From NCBI RefSeq assembly GCF_022394535.1, contig NZ_CP089414.1:3906001-3970000 (forward strand): 64,000 nt of DNA, read 5' to 3'. Positions 44,976 to 53,344 of the stretch are shown in pieces. The position numbers were made by a program, and so were the translations under genes. A model generated the notes under the pieces. The model worked only from the letters and a program-made list of their open reading frames with translations. It searched no databases and was not told the DNA's origin. How positions within the stretch are numbered: position 1 is the stretch's first letter; every line of letters begins with the position of its first letter. The stretch is from Dyella terrae (GTDB lineage Bacteria; Pseudomonadota; Gammaproteobacteria; Xanthomonadales; Rhodanobacteraceae).

Positions 44976-46112
44976 TCAGCCGCCGACCGCGCGGACGGCG
45001 TCGACCAGGCTGGTGTTGGGGTGCTGTGCTTGGTAGGCCTTCGCCTTCTCCAGGAGCGCCAGGCGATCGCGATCGACGGTGGCGTCCACCGGGGCGGCGA
45101 AATGGACCGGCTCATCGTTGCTGCCGTTGTCGCGGCTGAGTTCGCGGCCGTAATGCACGCGCGTCGGCAGGCCCTTCAGCAGCTCGCGGAACGCGTCCGC
45201 TGCCGGCTTGCTGACGGTGGTCTCGCCTTCGGCGAAGGAGATCGGCGCGTCGGCGCCCGGCAGCGCGAGCAGCAGCTCGACCACCGACGCCTTCTCGCGC
45301 GGCAGGAGGCGCCCTTCCTTGACCAGGTTCTCGGCGAAGTCGGCCGCGTCATTGCGGCGTGCCTGCTTTTCCTGGTTGGCGATGCGCTCTTCTCGGGCCT
45401 TGAGGTCGGCATCGCGCGTGTTGAGCGCGGTTTCGCGCGCAGCGAAGTCAGCCGCTGCCTGGTCGTTCTGCGACATGGGTTCTTCCTCGGTGGTGTGGTG
45501 TTCGGCAAACGCCGCAGTCGGCGTGGCCACGGTGGCGGCCGAGGACGACTCCAGCGACGCGAGTGCGTCATCGGGCAGCGTCTCGACGACGGACGGGTCG
45601 GTCTTGGAGAGGTGAGCGCGCAGCCCACGGAACAGCTGAGCGAGTGCCGCACCCAGTCCCTTGGTGTTCTCGTCGGCAAACTCGACGGTGACCTGGTCAC
45701 CCTCGGCAAAGCTGGCCGCCGGCAGGCCCTTCACGGCCGGCGCGGCGGCGCCCAGGAAGCCCACGTGGCGCAGATAGAACTGGCCCGGCTTCGGATTGCC
45801 GGGCGTGTTGGGCATATACAGCGATGCGCTGATCTTCTTGTAGCGCCCTGCGTTGACGGCCTCGGCGAACTCCGGCGCGACCTGGTGGGGCTGGGCAAGC
45901 AGGACATCACCCTCGACGCGGAGCTGTTGCACCCAGCCGTAGGCCGGCGCGTCGATGGAAGGGTGGCCCACGACGAGAGGCGCGCCATCGTTGGCGGCGT
46001 CGTAGTTGCGGGCAATCTCGGCGAGGTCGGCCGGACTGACGTCGACCTGGCGGCCGTCGACGGCCGTGTGGCGGCCGGCACGGAAGATGGCGAGGGGCTG
46101 GGCAATGTCCAT
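44976..46112 (-). CDS. I: Capsid protease and scaffold (Mu gpI-like)
   Basis: A 378-residue protein of the Mu I protease family. The N-terminal part (MDIAQPLAIFRAGRHTAVDG, LAEIARNYDAANDGAPLVVG) is the protease domain; the C-terminal part after about residue 200 is an acidic, helical scaffold-like region (AADFAARETALNTRDADLKA). In Mu the shorter scaffold Z starts inside I: here an internal ATG with GGAAGAACCC before it lies at 45477 (MSQNDQAAADF) and could initiate a scaffold alone. It follows the long gap at 46113-46356. Confidence 0.85.
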   Translation of the reverse strand: MDIAQPLAIFRAGRHTAVDGRQVDVSPADLAEIARNYDAANDGAPLVVGHPSIDAPAYGWVQQLRVEGDVLLAQPHQVAPEFAEAVNAGRYKKISASLYMPNTPGNPKPGQFYLRHVGFLGAAAPAVKGLPAASFAEGDQVTVEFADENTKGLGAALAQLFRGLRAHLSKTDPSVVETLPDDALASLESSSAATVATPTAAFAEHHTTEEEPMSQNDQAAADFAARETALNTRDADLKAREERIANQEKQARRNDAADFAENLVKEGRLLPREKASVVELLLALPGADAPISFAEGETTVSKPAADAFRELLKGLPTRVHYGRELSRDNGSNDEPVHFAAPVDATVDRDRLALLEKAKAYQAQHPNTSLVDAVRAVGG

Positions 46113-46356
46113 GCGGCCAGTTTCGGGACCGGGGCATCGCCAGGGAGAACGAAAACCTTCGCTCCTTTCGGGCCGGGTCGATCACGGCCGAGGGACGAAA
46201 AGAGGGGTGATCGAAGCCTACGCCGCCGGGTCGATGCCGAGCAACCACCCCGACCGGCCTTCGAAGGCGTTTAAAAGCCGTTTGAAAGCGCCGAGCCACC
46301 CGTTGCGCATGGGGTAGCCGCGACCCGGGGGGGCTCAGCGGCGCTTCTGGGCGGTT
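46113..46356. other. Gene-free gap between gpG and gpI at the expected prophage centre
   Basis: The 244 bases contain a 19-bp candidate late-activator element (46145-46163) and an AT-rich patch (GCGTTTAAAAGCCG, then TTTGAAAGCG, around 46266-46291). In Mu this interval carries promoter PI and the strong gyrase site SGS; in JBD30-like phages it is where anti-CRISPR genes insert. A minus-strand frame starting at 46299 overlaps gpI and looks like a shadow. I see no convincing gene. Confidence 0.55.
46145..46163 (-). promoter_or_regulatory. Candidate late-activator site before gene I (element copy 1)
   Basis: GAGAACGAAAACCTTCGCT matches the copy at 54846-54864 at 17 of 19 bases. It contains an imperfect dyad AACGAA-N4-TTCGCT. 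It lies 33 bases before gene I, at the place of the C-dependent promoter PI of Mu. Only a short leader would separate such a promoter from the start codon, a point against a standard layout. Confidence 0.5.
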
Positions 46357-46938
46357 TTAGCCGGCGTCCTCCTGGCCAGCCGCCACACCCTGCAGGTACT
46401 CCTGGGTCATGGCCAGGATCTCGTCACTATCTGTCTGGCTCACCCCAAGCCACGGCCGTGCCGGAATAGTGATCTCGTAGGCCGGCAGCGTCACCCACTG
46501 CGCGAAGTTCGATTTTCGCTTGCTGACGAACAGGGGTTGCACTTCATCCTTGGTGGCATGGAAGTACGCCTGCTGAGAGCGAGCGGCGATGCTGATAGAA
46601 CCACCGAACTGCTGGATGGCGCCGTAGGGTCGATCTGTGCCAAAGGCCAGCTCATTGCCTTGGACTTGATAGCGCAGTGTGCCTCGCAGCAGGTTGTCAT
46701 ACACCAGCAGCGGTGCGCCGGGGCGTGCTTTCTCCTTGCGCCTGGCATAACGCGGCGAGAGCGAAGCCCACGGTACGCCATCGGGCGAGGCCTTCGCGTC
46801 CCAGCGTTCGTTGTGGGCGATCAGCAGGTATTCGCCAATCGAGCGCATCAACGGCTCGGTGTTATCCAATGCGTTGGCCACGCCCTGGATCGCCACCATC
46901 GCGGCGCGGCCGTTGAATTCGATCTGAGCACCTGACAT
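46357..46938 (-). CDS. G: Virion morphogenesis protein (Mu gpG-like)
   Basis: A 193-residue protein of the phage virion morphogenesis family (Mu G). It shows LMRSIGEYLLIAHNERWDAKASPDG and WASLSPRYARRKEKARPGAPLLVYDNLLRGTLRYQV-type sequence, conserved in this family, which acts in tail completion and head-tail joining. It ends the first late gene block; the gap before gene I follows. A GGAGATTTGCG ribosome binding site precedes the ATG. Confidence 0.85.
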   Translation of the reverse strand: MSGAQIEFNGRAAMVAIQGVANALDNTEPLMRSIGEYLLIAHNERWDAKASPDGVPWASLSPRYARRKEKARPGAPLLVYDNLLRGTLRYQVQGNELAFGTDRPYGAIQQFGGSISIAARSQQAYFHATKDEVQPLFVSKRKSNFAQWVTLPAYEITIPARPWLGVSQTDSDEILAMTQEYLQGVAAGQEDAG

Positions 46939-46948
46939 CGCAAATCTC

Positions 46949-48202
46949 CTACAGCGCGCCGTCGATCAGCACCAGGTCGCCAGATTCCCTGGAGGACTGC
47001 AGTGCGGCTTCGTCGAGCGCACCGATGGTTCGCACGGCGTTCGTCAGGTCGGTAGCCTGCGTGCCCTGCAGCTCGTAGCCGACATGGATCGCCGCGCGCC
47101 GACCATTCGCGACGTCGGCCACATAGACCAGGAGCCGCTGCCGCGCATCGAGCAGTACGGCTAGCGGCTGCCTGAGCGCCTGGGGCAGCACGCGTAGCGC
47201 TGCCTTGGGAAGGCCGGTGCGGTCGGCGTTGTCGAGTGTGTGTGTGACCACCGAACCCTGCATGGTGACGGCCGCAGTCGCGGGCTCTATCCCGGCCTCG
47301 GCTAATGCCGTCACTACCTTCGGTGACAGCGCCCCCGCGATGGTCGATAGCTCAGACGACGCCGGCATCGCTGCCTGCTTGAGCCACTGCCCGTATTGCG
47401 CATCGAGCGCACGTGTTGCCGTGGTGTTCGATAGCACCTCAGCCGCGCTCCGCGCCGCTGCGTCGGCCGGGAACCGTGCCGACTTGGCCAGCGTGTCCAC
47501 GACTTGGTTACCGAAGGCGGATGCGCCTGGCGTGTATCCGAAGCCGGGATCCACGCCGGCCGGGGTTTCCACGACGCGCGGTGATGGCCCCTTCGAACCG
47601 ACTGTCACTTCCTGCATGTCGTCGGCCGGTGCCGTGTCAGGACCGTGCTTGCCGAGACGGATCAGATCCCGTTGGCTCAGCGACTCGATGGTGCACTCGC
47701 AACCCCAGCCGTTCGGCGCGAAGTGCGTCTGCCACCACGGATCATCGGCGTGCAGGATCAGGCCGTTCCACGCCAGGTGCATCGGGCGCGGATGCAGCAC
47801 GCTGTCGCTATGCCGGTAACGCCAGAAGGGACGCAGCGCCTTGACCGCCTGCAACTGCTCGTAGCGGCCGGCCGCATAGCTGGTGCGAAGGTTGGTTTCG
47901 TAGATGACGCGGCTGCGCCAGTTGCGCCCGCCGTTGTAGCTCCAGCCGTACTTCTCGACGATCTGATCGAAGTCCTTACGGAACGATGCTAGCGTGCCGC
48001 CCTGGCTGATCGCTTTGTCGACGGCGTCTCGGAAGTCGGCCACCAGATCATCGCGATTGGCACCGGCCACCACGAACGCGTGGTCGTGCTGTTCCTGCCA
48101 GATATCCGTCCACGCGTTCGTGGACAGATTGAGCTTGCGTCGGAAGAACGCGATCTGCTCTTGAAAGGGCAGCGATGCGAGTTTGATGGAGGCGTCAGCC
48201 AC
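46949..48202 (-). CDS. F: Minor head protein (Mu gpF/SPP1 gp7-like)
   Basis: A 417-residue head morphogenesis protein. It starts at GTG 48202, overlapping the small upstream gene. The diagnostic part is SVLHPRPMHLAWNGLIL, then WWQTHFAPNGWGCECTIESLS, the RxxHxxxNG and PPNGWGCxC pattern of the Mu F/SPP1 gp7 domain. N-terminal residues (LPFQEQIAFFRRKLNLSTN) are also typical. It acts in DNA packaging and head assembly next to the portal. Confidence 0.9.
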   Translation of the reverse strand: MADASIKLASLPFQEQIAFFRRKLNLSTNAWTDIWQEQHDHAFVVAGANRDDLVADFRDAVDKAISQGGTLASFRKDFDQIVEKYGWSYNGGRNWRSRVIYETNLRTSYAAGRYEQLQAVKALRPFWRYRHSDSVLHPRPMHLAWNGLILHADDPWWQTHFAPNGWGCECTIESLSQRDLIRLGKHGPDTAPADDMQEVTVGSKGPSPRVVETPAGVDPGFGYTPGASAFGNQVVDTLAKSARFPADAAARSAAEVLSNTTATRALDAQYGQWLKQAAMPASSELSTIAGALSPKVVTALAEAGIEPATAAVTMQGSVVTHTLDNADRTGLPKAALRVLPQALRQPLAVLLDARQRLLVYVADVANGRRAAIHVGYELQGTQATDLTNAVRTIGALDEAALQSSRESGDLVLIDGAL

Positions 48203-48374
48203 GGTCCTGCGCCTTCCGCGTCAGATGCCAGCCCTGGCAGTGCGGGCAGCGATAGACCCGAAGGTGGCGAACCCGGGCTTTCCCGGCGACACGCGCAGCG
48301 GCACGCAGGGCTTTCGCCTCACTGTGGTGCCGGATCTTCCGCTGGCAGTTGCGCTCGCTGAGCGTGGCGTTCAT
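48195..48374 (-). CDS. Small zinc-ribbon-like protein between portal and gpF
   Basis: A 59-residue gene starting ATGA-overlapped with the portal stop and ending overlapped with the GTG of gpF. The product begins MNATLSERNCQRKIRHHS, is rich in Arg/Ala (ALRAAARVAGKARVRHLR), and ends VYRCPHCQGWHLTRKAQDRG. The Cys and His near the end, with Cys10, could form a small zinc site. The tight coupling on both sides and the coherent CPHCQGWHL motif argue that it is real. Function unknown. Confidence 0.75.
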   Translation of the reverse strand: MNATLSERNCQRKIRHHSEAKALRAAARVAGKARVRHLRVYRCPHCQGWHLTRKAQDRG

Positions 48375-49897
48375 GCGCCACCTGCAGCGTCCACAATGTC
48401 CTGGCGGCCCACCAGGTGCGCGGCAGCGAGCGCCTGACCCATGATGGTGCTGTAGTCGTCGAGCGACATGCTGGGCTGCAGCTTGAGCACCGCGTCGCGC
48501 AGCTCTTCAAGCGACGTCGCCTTCTCGACCAGGTTGCGCAGCTGATCCACCCAACGGGTCATCACCGGCTGCATCGCGCGATCGAGGTTGTCGGTCATAC
48601 GCGAGGCGGCATCGACTGGGTTGGTCCCCTCGGCGAAGGAGGCGGCCGCACCAGGCGTGACATCGCCAGGCTTGCCGGTGGGATCCGCGCCCGGCGGAAG
48701 ATCCAGGGTGACGTTGGTAGCGGGAGGCGCGCTCTCGACCCACTCGCCGCCGTAGGTGTCCTGGATGTAGCGTAGCGACGGCTTGAAGCCCATGCCGGCC
48801 ACTTCCTTGTCGCGATCGGCGCGTTGCTTCAGATCCTCCGGTTCGTCGACCACACGGTAGACGCGCGGCGGCTGTGCCGAGGAGAAGTTCCAGGCGGTTA
48901 GCCAGCGGGCGATGGTGAGGTTGAAGCTCTCGCAGATGAGATCTGCGTCGGCCTTGACGAGATCCTGGCGCACGTCGTGCTGCATCTCGCTCTTGTACTG
49001 GCCACCACGCGATTCGCTGGTCATGGACTGGCCGATCACCACCTTGGCGATCATCTCGTCCATCTTGTCGTCGAGAGCTTTGTAGTCGGCGGTGCCGGAG
49101 CGCGCCGCTTCCAGCAGCGTCAGCTCCATACCCTTCGGCAGGATGATGCCCGAGTCGGTCTGCACGGCCAGCGTGGCACTCAGCAGCGCAGCACGTTCGG
49201 CGGGCGTCGCGGCCTGGTCATAGTTGCCCACGGCGGTGGGCATGCCGAACTTCTCCAGGAACGTGAGCCAGAACTTCAGGCCATTGCGCTTGAACAGCGT
49301 CGGCCAATAGAGCCAATGCGCCAAGCCGAGTCCATACGGTTCATCGTCGTTGTCCGCGCCAGTGGCGAAGTTCCAGAAATACGGCGACTCGCACAATTCG
49401 CCCGGCACCATGTTCTCGTAGGTCAGCAGGCGCAGCTTGGCATCCTTGTCGAAACGGAAGCGGCGTCGATTGCGCACGCGAATCGCATCGAGAGTCACCT
49501 TGCTTCCATCGCGGGCGTAGATAGCTTCGGCAACGGCGTAGCCGTAAAACACGCCGTAGTGCATCTTGCCTGTCACATTGTCCCAGCCGATCTGCTGTAG
49601 CTGTTTCTCCACGAATGCAGCGGCCTGCTTATCGACGCGCGCTTCGGAGGCAGGATCCACGCGCCACTCGCACTGCGTGATGGCCAAGCGGCGCTGCTGC
49701 AGCACCGTCTGCACCTGCGGCTCACTCAGCACGTTCTCGTAGACGCGGTAGTCGTCGCCACGCCGATTGAGGAGGCGGTCCTGCGGCACCAGCAGCGGGC
49801 CAAGGTAGCCGCGCGTAATGTCGCGGCCCATGCCGATGGTGGCAATCTCTCGGTGCTGTTCAGGCACCGGTGGCGTGTTCTGGTAGGTGTCGGTCAT
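48371..49897 (-). CDS. Portal protein (Mu gp29-like, DUF935)
   Basis: A 508-residue portal. Family features: GYLGPLLVPQDRLLNRRGDDY, LQQRRLAITQCEWRVDPAS, GYAVAEAIYARDGSKVTLDAI and LKFWLTFLEKFGMPTAVGNY. Portals of this type form the dodecameric vertex through which DNA is packaged. The start is overlapped with the terminase stop (ATGA). Confidence 0.92.
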   Translation of the reverse strand: MTDTYQNTPPVPEQHREIATIGMGRDITRGYLGPLLVPQDRLLNRRGDDYRVYENVLSEPQVQTVLQQRRLAITQCEWRVDPASEARVDKQAAAFVEKQLQQIGWDNVTGKMHYGVFYGYAVAEAIYARDGSKVTLDAIRVRNRRRFRFDKDAKLRLLTYENMVPGELCESPYFWNFATGADNDDEPYGLGLAHWLYWPTLFKRNGLKFWLTFLEKFGMPTAVGNYDQAATPAERAALLSATLAVQTDSGIILPKGMELTLLEAARSGTADYKALDDKMDEMIAKVVIGQSMTSESRGGQYKSEMQHDVRQDLVKADADLICESFNLTIARWLTAWNFSSAQPPRVYRVVDEPEDLKQRADRDKEVAGMGFKPSLRYIQDTYGGEWVESAPPATNVTLDLPPGADPTGKPGDVTPGAAASFAEGTNPVDAASRMTDNLDRAMQPVMTRWVDQLRNLVEKATSLEELRDAVLKLQPSMSLDDYSTIMGQALAAAHLVGRQDIVDAAGGA

Positions 49898-51525
49898 GAG
49901 ATGAAGCCACCGAAGTCGTTATGGCCTGGCACGGTGCCGAAGCCGGTGTCCGTGAATCGAATGCCTGGGCTGTCCTGCATCATGTCGAAGGAGGCACGCG
50001 GGCCTGCGCTCTGAAACTCGATGGGCGTGCCGAGGTTGCGGCTGGCGTAATGCATGAGGGCAATAGAGATCGCGGAGTCGCCGTGGCGCTTCGTGCCGTC
50101 CTTGCCGGTCGATCGCTCATCCGGCACGCGGGCGACGCCGCGAATCAACTTGACCAGACGTAGATCGGATGCCGTGTCGGCGTCTCTGGGCAGCTCGATC
50201 ATGGCGTCCTGGAACGCGGCCTTGAGCGGCGGCATCTGCTCGCGGTACCAGTTCTCGGTGAACATCACGAGCTCGATGCGACCAAAGCCGTATTTCTGGG
50301 CGAGGAACTCCGCGACCGCGTTGCCATTGCCGCGTGCATCCACCGCGGCCTTGCTGAAGCGCGGCAGGCGATCGCACACGAAATAGAGGATCTGTTCCTG
50401 CTGGCGATGCGGCATGTTCCGCAGCTCCAGCATCAAGGGCACGCGCCGCGTCAAATCCTTGAGGATCTGGCCCACCGTGATCACCGAAAGGTCACCGCTG
50501 CGACCGAAGTCCTCGCCGACGACACTGGTCAGATCGGGATCGAGCTGCGCCAGCACCGGTGCCACTTCATCGTCGAGCCACTTCTGGATGACATCGCGGC
50601 GGTGTGCGTCAGGCTCGCGCTCGAAGCCTTCCGGGCACGCATAGCGCAGTACCTTGCCGCCGCTGCTCATCCGGGCTTCGATCAACGTGCCCGTCAACCA
50701 GGAGCCGGAGCCCTGGGACGGAATCACATCGAGCTCTTCCGTCGCTGCATCGCCGTAGGTCTTGCGGATAGCCGCCTTCCACGCCGTCTCGGTCTCTGGC
50801 GTCCAGTCCTTCTGCTGACGCAGGCAAATGCGCTGATACAGACCTTCGTCGCACGCGTCATCGAACGTGATGCGGTGCAGACTGCCCAGGCGCTTGCCCG
50901 AGCGAATATCGTCGACCAGCTGATTGAACGGATTGTCGGTGCCGTCGTGCGTGGAGATCACGCGGACCTTGCCGCCCCACATCAGCAGAGCGATCGCCGC
51001 CTTGAGCAGTTCCTCCAACTGGCCGTGGAACGCCGCCTCATCGATCACGACGACGCCCTGCTTACCGCGCAGGTTCGCGGGACGACTGGACAGCGCGACG
51101 ATGCGAAAGCCAGAGGCGAAGCGGATCGTGTACGTCTTGATCGACTTCTCTTCCTTGCCCTCTTCGAACAGCTCCTCGCCTTCCTCGATCGCGCCGGCCG
51201 CCTGGTTGAAGATGCGCGCCCACATGGCGCAGGCCTCGATGTATTCGATGGCCATGTCCATGTTGTAGCCGATGTAATACACGTTCATGCCGCCGGCACT
51301 GCGCTCGGCACCGGCGATCAGCACGTCATCGCCAGCCTCGGCCCATGTAAGACCCGTTCGACGACTCTTCTCAGCGACCTTAAAGTCGGATTTGTCCGCG
51401 ACCCAGCGCTGCTGGTACGGCAGGAACGCCGCTGGCACGTCGCTATCGACCGTGCTCGGCATGTCCGCTTTCAGCTGCTCGTGCAGCGTGCTGGCCAGCG
51501 GGCGCTTGGTGAGATCCTTGGTCAT
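49894..51525 (-). CDS. Terminase large subunit (Mu gp28-like)
   Basis: A 543-residue packaging motor. The Walker A variant is SRRTGLTW (residues about 54-61) and Walker B is GVVVIDEAAF (about 155-165). The nuclease domain follows, with acidic residues in VVGEDFGRSGDLSV and KAAVDARGNGNAVAEFL, as in Mu gp28. It cuts and packages transposed phage genomes by a headful mechanism. ATGA overlaps on both sides. Confidence 0.93.
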   Translation of the reverse strand: MTKDLTKRPLASTLHEQLKADMPSTVDSDVPAAFLPYQQRWVADKSDFKVAEKSRRTGLTWAEAGDDVLIAGAERSAGGMNVYYIGYNMDMAIEYIEACAMWARIFNQAAGAIEEGEELFEEGKEEKSIKTYTIRFASGFRIVALSSRPANLRGKQGVVVIDEAAFHGQLEELLKAAIALLMWGGKVRVISTHDGTDNPFNQLVDDIRSGKRLGSLHRITFDDACDEGLYQRICLRQQKDWTPETETAWKAAIRKTYGDAATEELDVIPSQGSGSWLTGTLIEARMSSGGKVLRYACPEGFEREPDAHRRDVIQKWLDDEVAPVLAQLDPDLTSVVGEDFGRSGDLSVITVGQILKDLTRRVPLMLELRNMPHRQQEQILYFVCDRLPRFSKAAVDARGNGNAVAEFLAQKYGFGRIELVMFTENWYREQMPPLKAAFQDAMIELPRDADTASDLRLVKLIRGVARVPDERSTGKDGTKRHGDSAISIALMHYASRNLGTPIEFQSAGPRASFDMMQDSPGIRFTDTGFGTVPGHNDFGGFIS

Positions 51526-52073
51526 GCAATTCCCAGGATCTGCTTGCGGATGGTTTCGGCGGCCGAAGCGCTTAGGCCGCCAGCCTTCACCGTGGCAGCG
51601 AGCTTCTCTTCCTGCTCCCTGGCCAGCGCTTCGCGGGCTTCCTTCGCGATCACCTGGCGCTCGGCCAGGCTCATCTTGCGCGCCTCTAGGACGTTGCGAG
51701 CGCCACGCGCCAAGGCTGCTATTTCCTTGATCGACAGTTCCTCCTCGGCGTCGTTGGCCTTGAGCGCTGCGTGGGTGGCCAGCGTCGTCACAGCCTGCAC
51801 CAGGAGCTGGCCAGCGCGGTCGTTCGGATCCTCGCCCAGCTCGGAGACCAGGGCGTTGCTGGCCGCCTGGATATCGCGCATGCGGCCGGCGAGCTCGCCG
51901 AGGTTCTGGCTATATCGACCGAGGGCGCTGCGACTGGGGAGGTCCGCACTCGGGAACCGCTCGGCCACCTTGGCCAGCAGCTCATCGAGCGTGTATTTGT
52001 CCTCCCGCAGCAGCTTCTCCAGATAGGCGCGCTGGTCGGCCGGTAGGCGTTTGATGGAACTCTGGCGTGGCAT
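51522..52073 (-). CDS. Terminase small subunit (Mu gp27-like, DUF3486)
   Basis: A 183-residue protein from MPRQSSIKRLPADQRAYLEK. The sequence then runs through a helix-turn-helix-like part (YTLDELLAKVAERFPSADLPSRS) to a long helical region (ARNVLEARKMSLAERQVIAK), typical of DUF3486. It should recognise the phage left end for packaging. The start is 6 bases after the preceding gene; an earlier in-frame start at 52118 would overlap more. Confidence 0.88.
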   Translation of the reverse strand: MPRQSSIKRLPADQRAYLEKLLREDKYTLDELLAKVAERFPSADLPSRSALGRYSQNLGELAGRMRDIQAASNALVSELGEDPNDRAGQLLVQAVTTLATHAALKANDAEEELSIKEIAALARGARNVLEARKMSLAERQVIAKEAREALAREQEEKLAATVKAGGLSASAAETIRKQILGIA

Positions 52074-52078
52074 CGGCG

Positions 52079-52384
52079 TTACCGGGGGCTGGGCCGGCTG
52101 ACGCCGGGCACCGTGCATTCGCCAGCGACCACGTCGGCGCCGCGCGGCTTGAGGGTGCAGAGGTAGAGGCCATCTACCTCCGGGATCGGCTGAAGCTCCA
52201 GCAATCCCTGGTCGCGCAGCCAGTGAATGTCGGTGGCCACGTCATCGCGCGTGGCCAGCACACCGAGGTACTGCAGGCCGGCACGAAGGTTGGAGCTGTT
52301 GAAGCGATACCCGGGCTGCTCCGACAGGAGCCGCAGGATCACCAGTCGGCGATCCTCGCGCAGGCGATCAGCAAAGGTCTTCAT
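52079..52384 (-). CDS. Winged-helix phage protein (VpaChn25_0724-like)
   Basis: A 101-residue small DNA-binding-type protein. It contains RRLVILRLLSEQPGYRFNSSNLRAGL, then ATRDDVATDIHWLRDQGLLEL, a winged-helix arrangement found in a family regularly located before the terminase genes of Mu-like phages. It may act in late regulation or packaging; this is not established. Starts just after the stop of the DUF2730-like gene. Confidence 0.75.
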   Translation of the reverse strand: MKTFADRLREDRRLVILRLLSEQPGYRFNSSNLRAGLQYLGVLATRDDVATDIHWLRDQGLLELQPIPEVDGLYLCTLKPRGADVVAGECTVPGVSRPSPR

Positions 52385-52738
52385 CTAGTTGTTCTCCAGA
52401 AGATGGTCCTGAATGCTTTTGAGCATCTGAGTCATGGTTTGTGTCTGACCGCTGATCGCTGCGACGCTCTCCACGACTTCGCTGATGTCATCGCGCAGGT
52501 CGGTGAGGTCGCGATGCGTCGGCATCGTGTTCACGCGCGCTTCGAGATGAGTGAGGCGATCAGCGAGTAGGCGGTTGTCGGTCGTGAGTGCACGCACGTC
52601 CGCAGACTGCGTGCCGATATCGTCAGTAAGGCCTCGCACATCCGCAGATTGCGTGCTGATGCGCCAGCCAACGGCCAGCAACCCCAGCAAATTGATCACC
52701 AGCAATCCAATGACGACGGTGGAAACGGTGTCGCTCAT
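52385..52738 (-). CDS. DUF2730-like phage membrane protein
   Basis: A 117-residue protein with one N-terminal transmembrane helix (VVIGLLVINLLGLLAVGW) followed by a coiled coil that carries a repeated TQSADVRxLT element (residues about 29-52). This fits the DUF2730 family, always found between lysis and terminase genes in Mu-like phages. Function unknown. It overlaps the upstream gene by ATGA. Confidence 0.75.
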   Translation of the reverse strand: MSDTVSTVVIGLLVINLLGLLAVGWRISTQSADVRGLTDDIGTQSADVRALTTDNRLLADRLTHLEARVNTMPTHRDLTDLRDDISEVVESVAAISGQTQTMTQMLKSIQDHLLENN

Positions 52739-52977
52739 CGGCCATGCATCCGTTTACGCTGTTCGTAGTCGTGCGCGCAGCTCGCGCACCGACTGGTTTT
52801 CCCTGCTAGCACGATCAGGCGCGCAGGCTCGATTGGAAGGTCGCAATCGATACATAGGCCTTCGATGCCATCCTTTCGTGGCTCAAAGCTCGCCGCTATA
52901 CGCTCGGCTGCGAGACGCAGCGCACGCTCGCGATCAGCGGCCTCGCTTTCCTGGGCGCGGTCCATGTCATCGCTCAC
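52735..52977 (-). CDS. TraR/DksA-family zinc-finger protein
   Basis: An 80-residue protein from GTG 52977 (preceded by GGGGAA). It has an acidic coiled N-terminus (MSDDMDRAQESEAADRERAL) and a four-cysteine finger: CIDCDLPIEPARLIV, then CASCAHDY. This is the TraR/DksA short form, which binds the RNA polymerase secondary channel and mimics DksA with ppGpp. In a phage late operon it could bias host transcription. An internal ATG is a possible alternative start. Confidence 0.8.
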   Translation of the reverse strand: MSDDMDRAQESEAADRERALRLAAERIAASFEPRKDGIEGLCIDCDLPIEPARLIVLAGKTSRCASCAHDYEQRKRMHGR

Positions 52978-53020
52978 GCAGCGTTCCCCATTGCGAAAGA
53001 TCCCTGCTGTCCAAAGTCGG

Positions 53021-53344
53021 TCATGGTTGTGGCGTAGTGATGGTCTTGGTGGTGGCGCGGTCGGAGTTCGCCTCTTCGAGCTTCCCGCGCCAGTCCTCAA
53101 CCCACAGCAGCGCATCGATCAGGCAAACGGCTGGCACGCCCAGATACGTGCAGTTCGAGGCGGGCGGATTGGGTTCAGCGATCGGTGCGGTCAGCTTGTC
53201 ATCGACGGGCCGATAGGCCGGTACTGGCACCTCAATGACTGACGGCGGGGGCGGTGTGGGTTTGGCCTGATGGCTGGAACAACCGCTGAGCAACAGCAGG
53301 ACACAGAGGCATACGCACCAGTTCGGCGCAGTCGGGGCTTTCAT
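53021..53344 (-). CDS. Rz1: Rz1-like o-spanin lipoprotein
   Basis: A 107-residue lipoprotein with the lipobox LLSGC (Cys22) and a proline-rich mature N-terminus (KPTPPPPSVIEVPVPAYRP). Its start lies inside the Rz gene in another frame, overlapping it by 113 bases, the classical nested spanin layout. It should sit in the outer membrane and pair with Rz to fuse the membranes at lysis. Confidence 0.82.
   Translation of the reverse strand: MKAPTAPNWCVCLCVLLLLSGCSSHQAKPTPPPPSVIEVPVPAYRPVDDKLTAPIAEPNPPASNCTYLGVPAVCLIDALLWVEDWRGKLEEANSDRATTKTITTPQP

Noticed and set aside
44925..46274. 449-codon plus-strand open frame over the protease gene
   Set aside because: Antisense shadow of gpI that runs through the late promoter region; no start signal or family.
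45907..46299. 130-codon minus-strand frame starting in the G-I gap, considered as an anti-CRISPR gene
   Set aside because: It overlaps gpI by about 200 bases in another frame, is Arg/Pro-rich like a shadow, has no ribosome binding site, and would span the candidate promoter.
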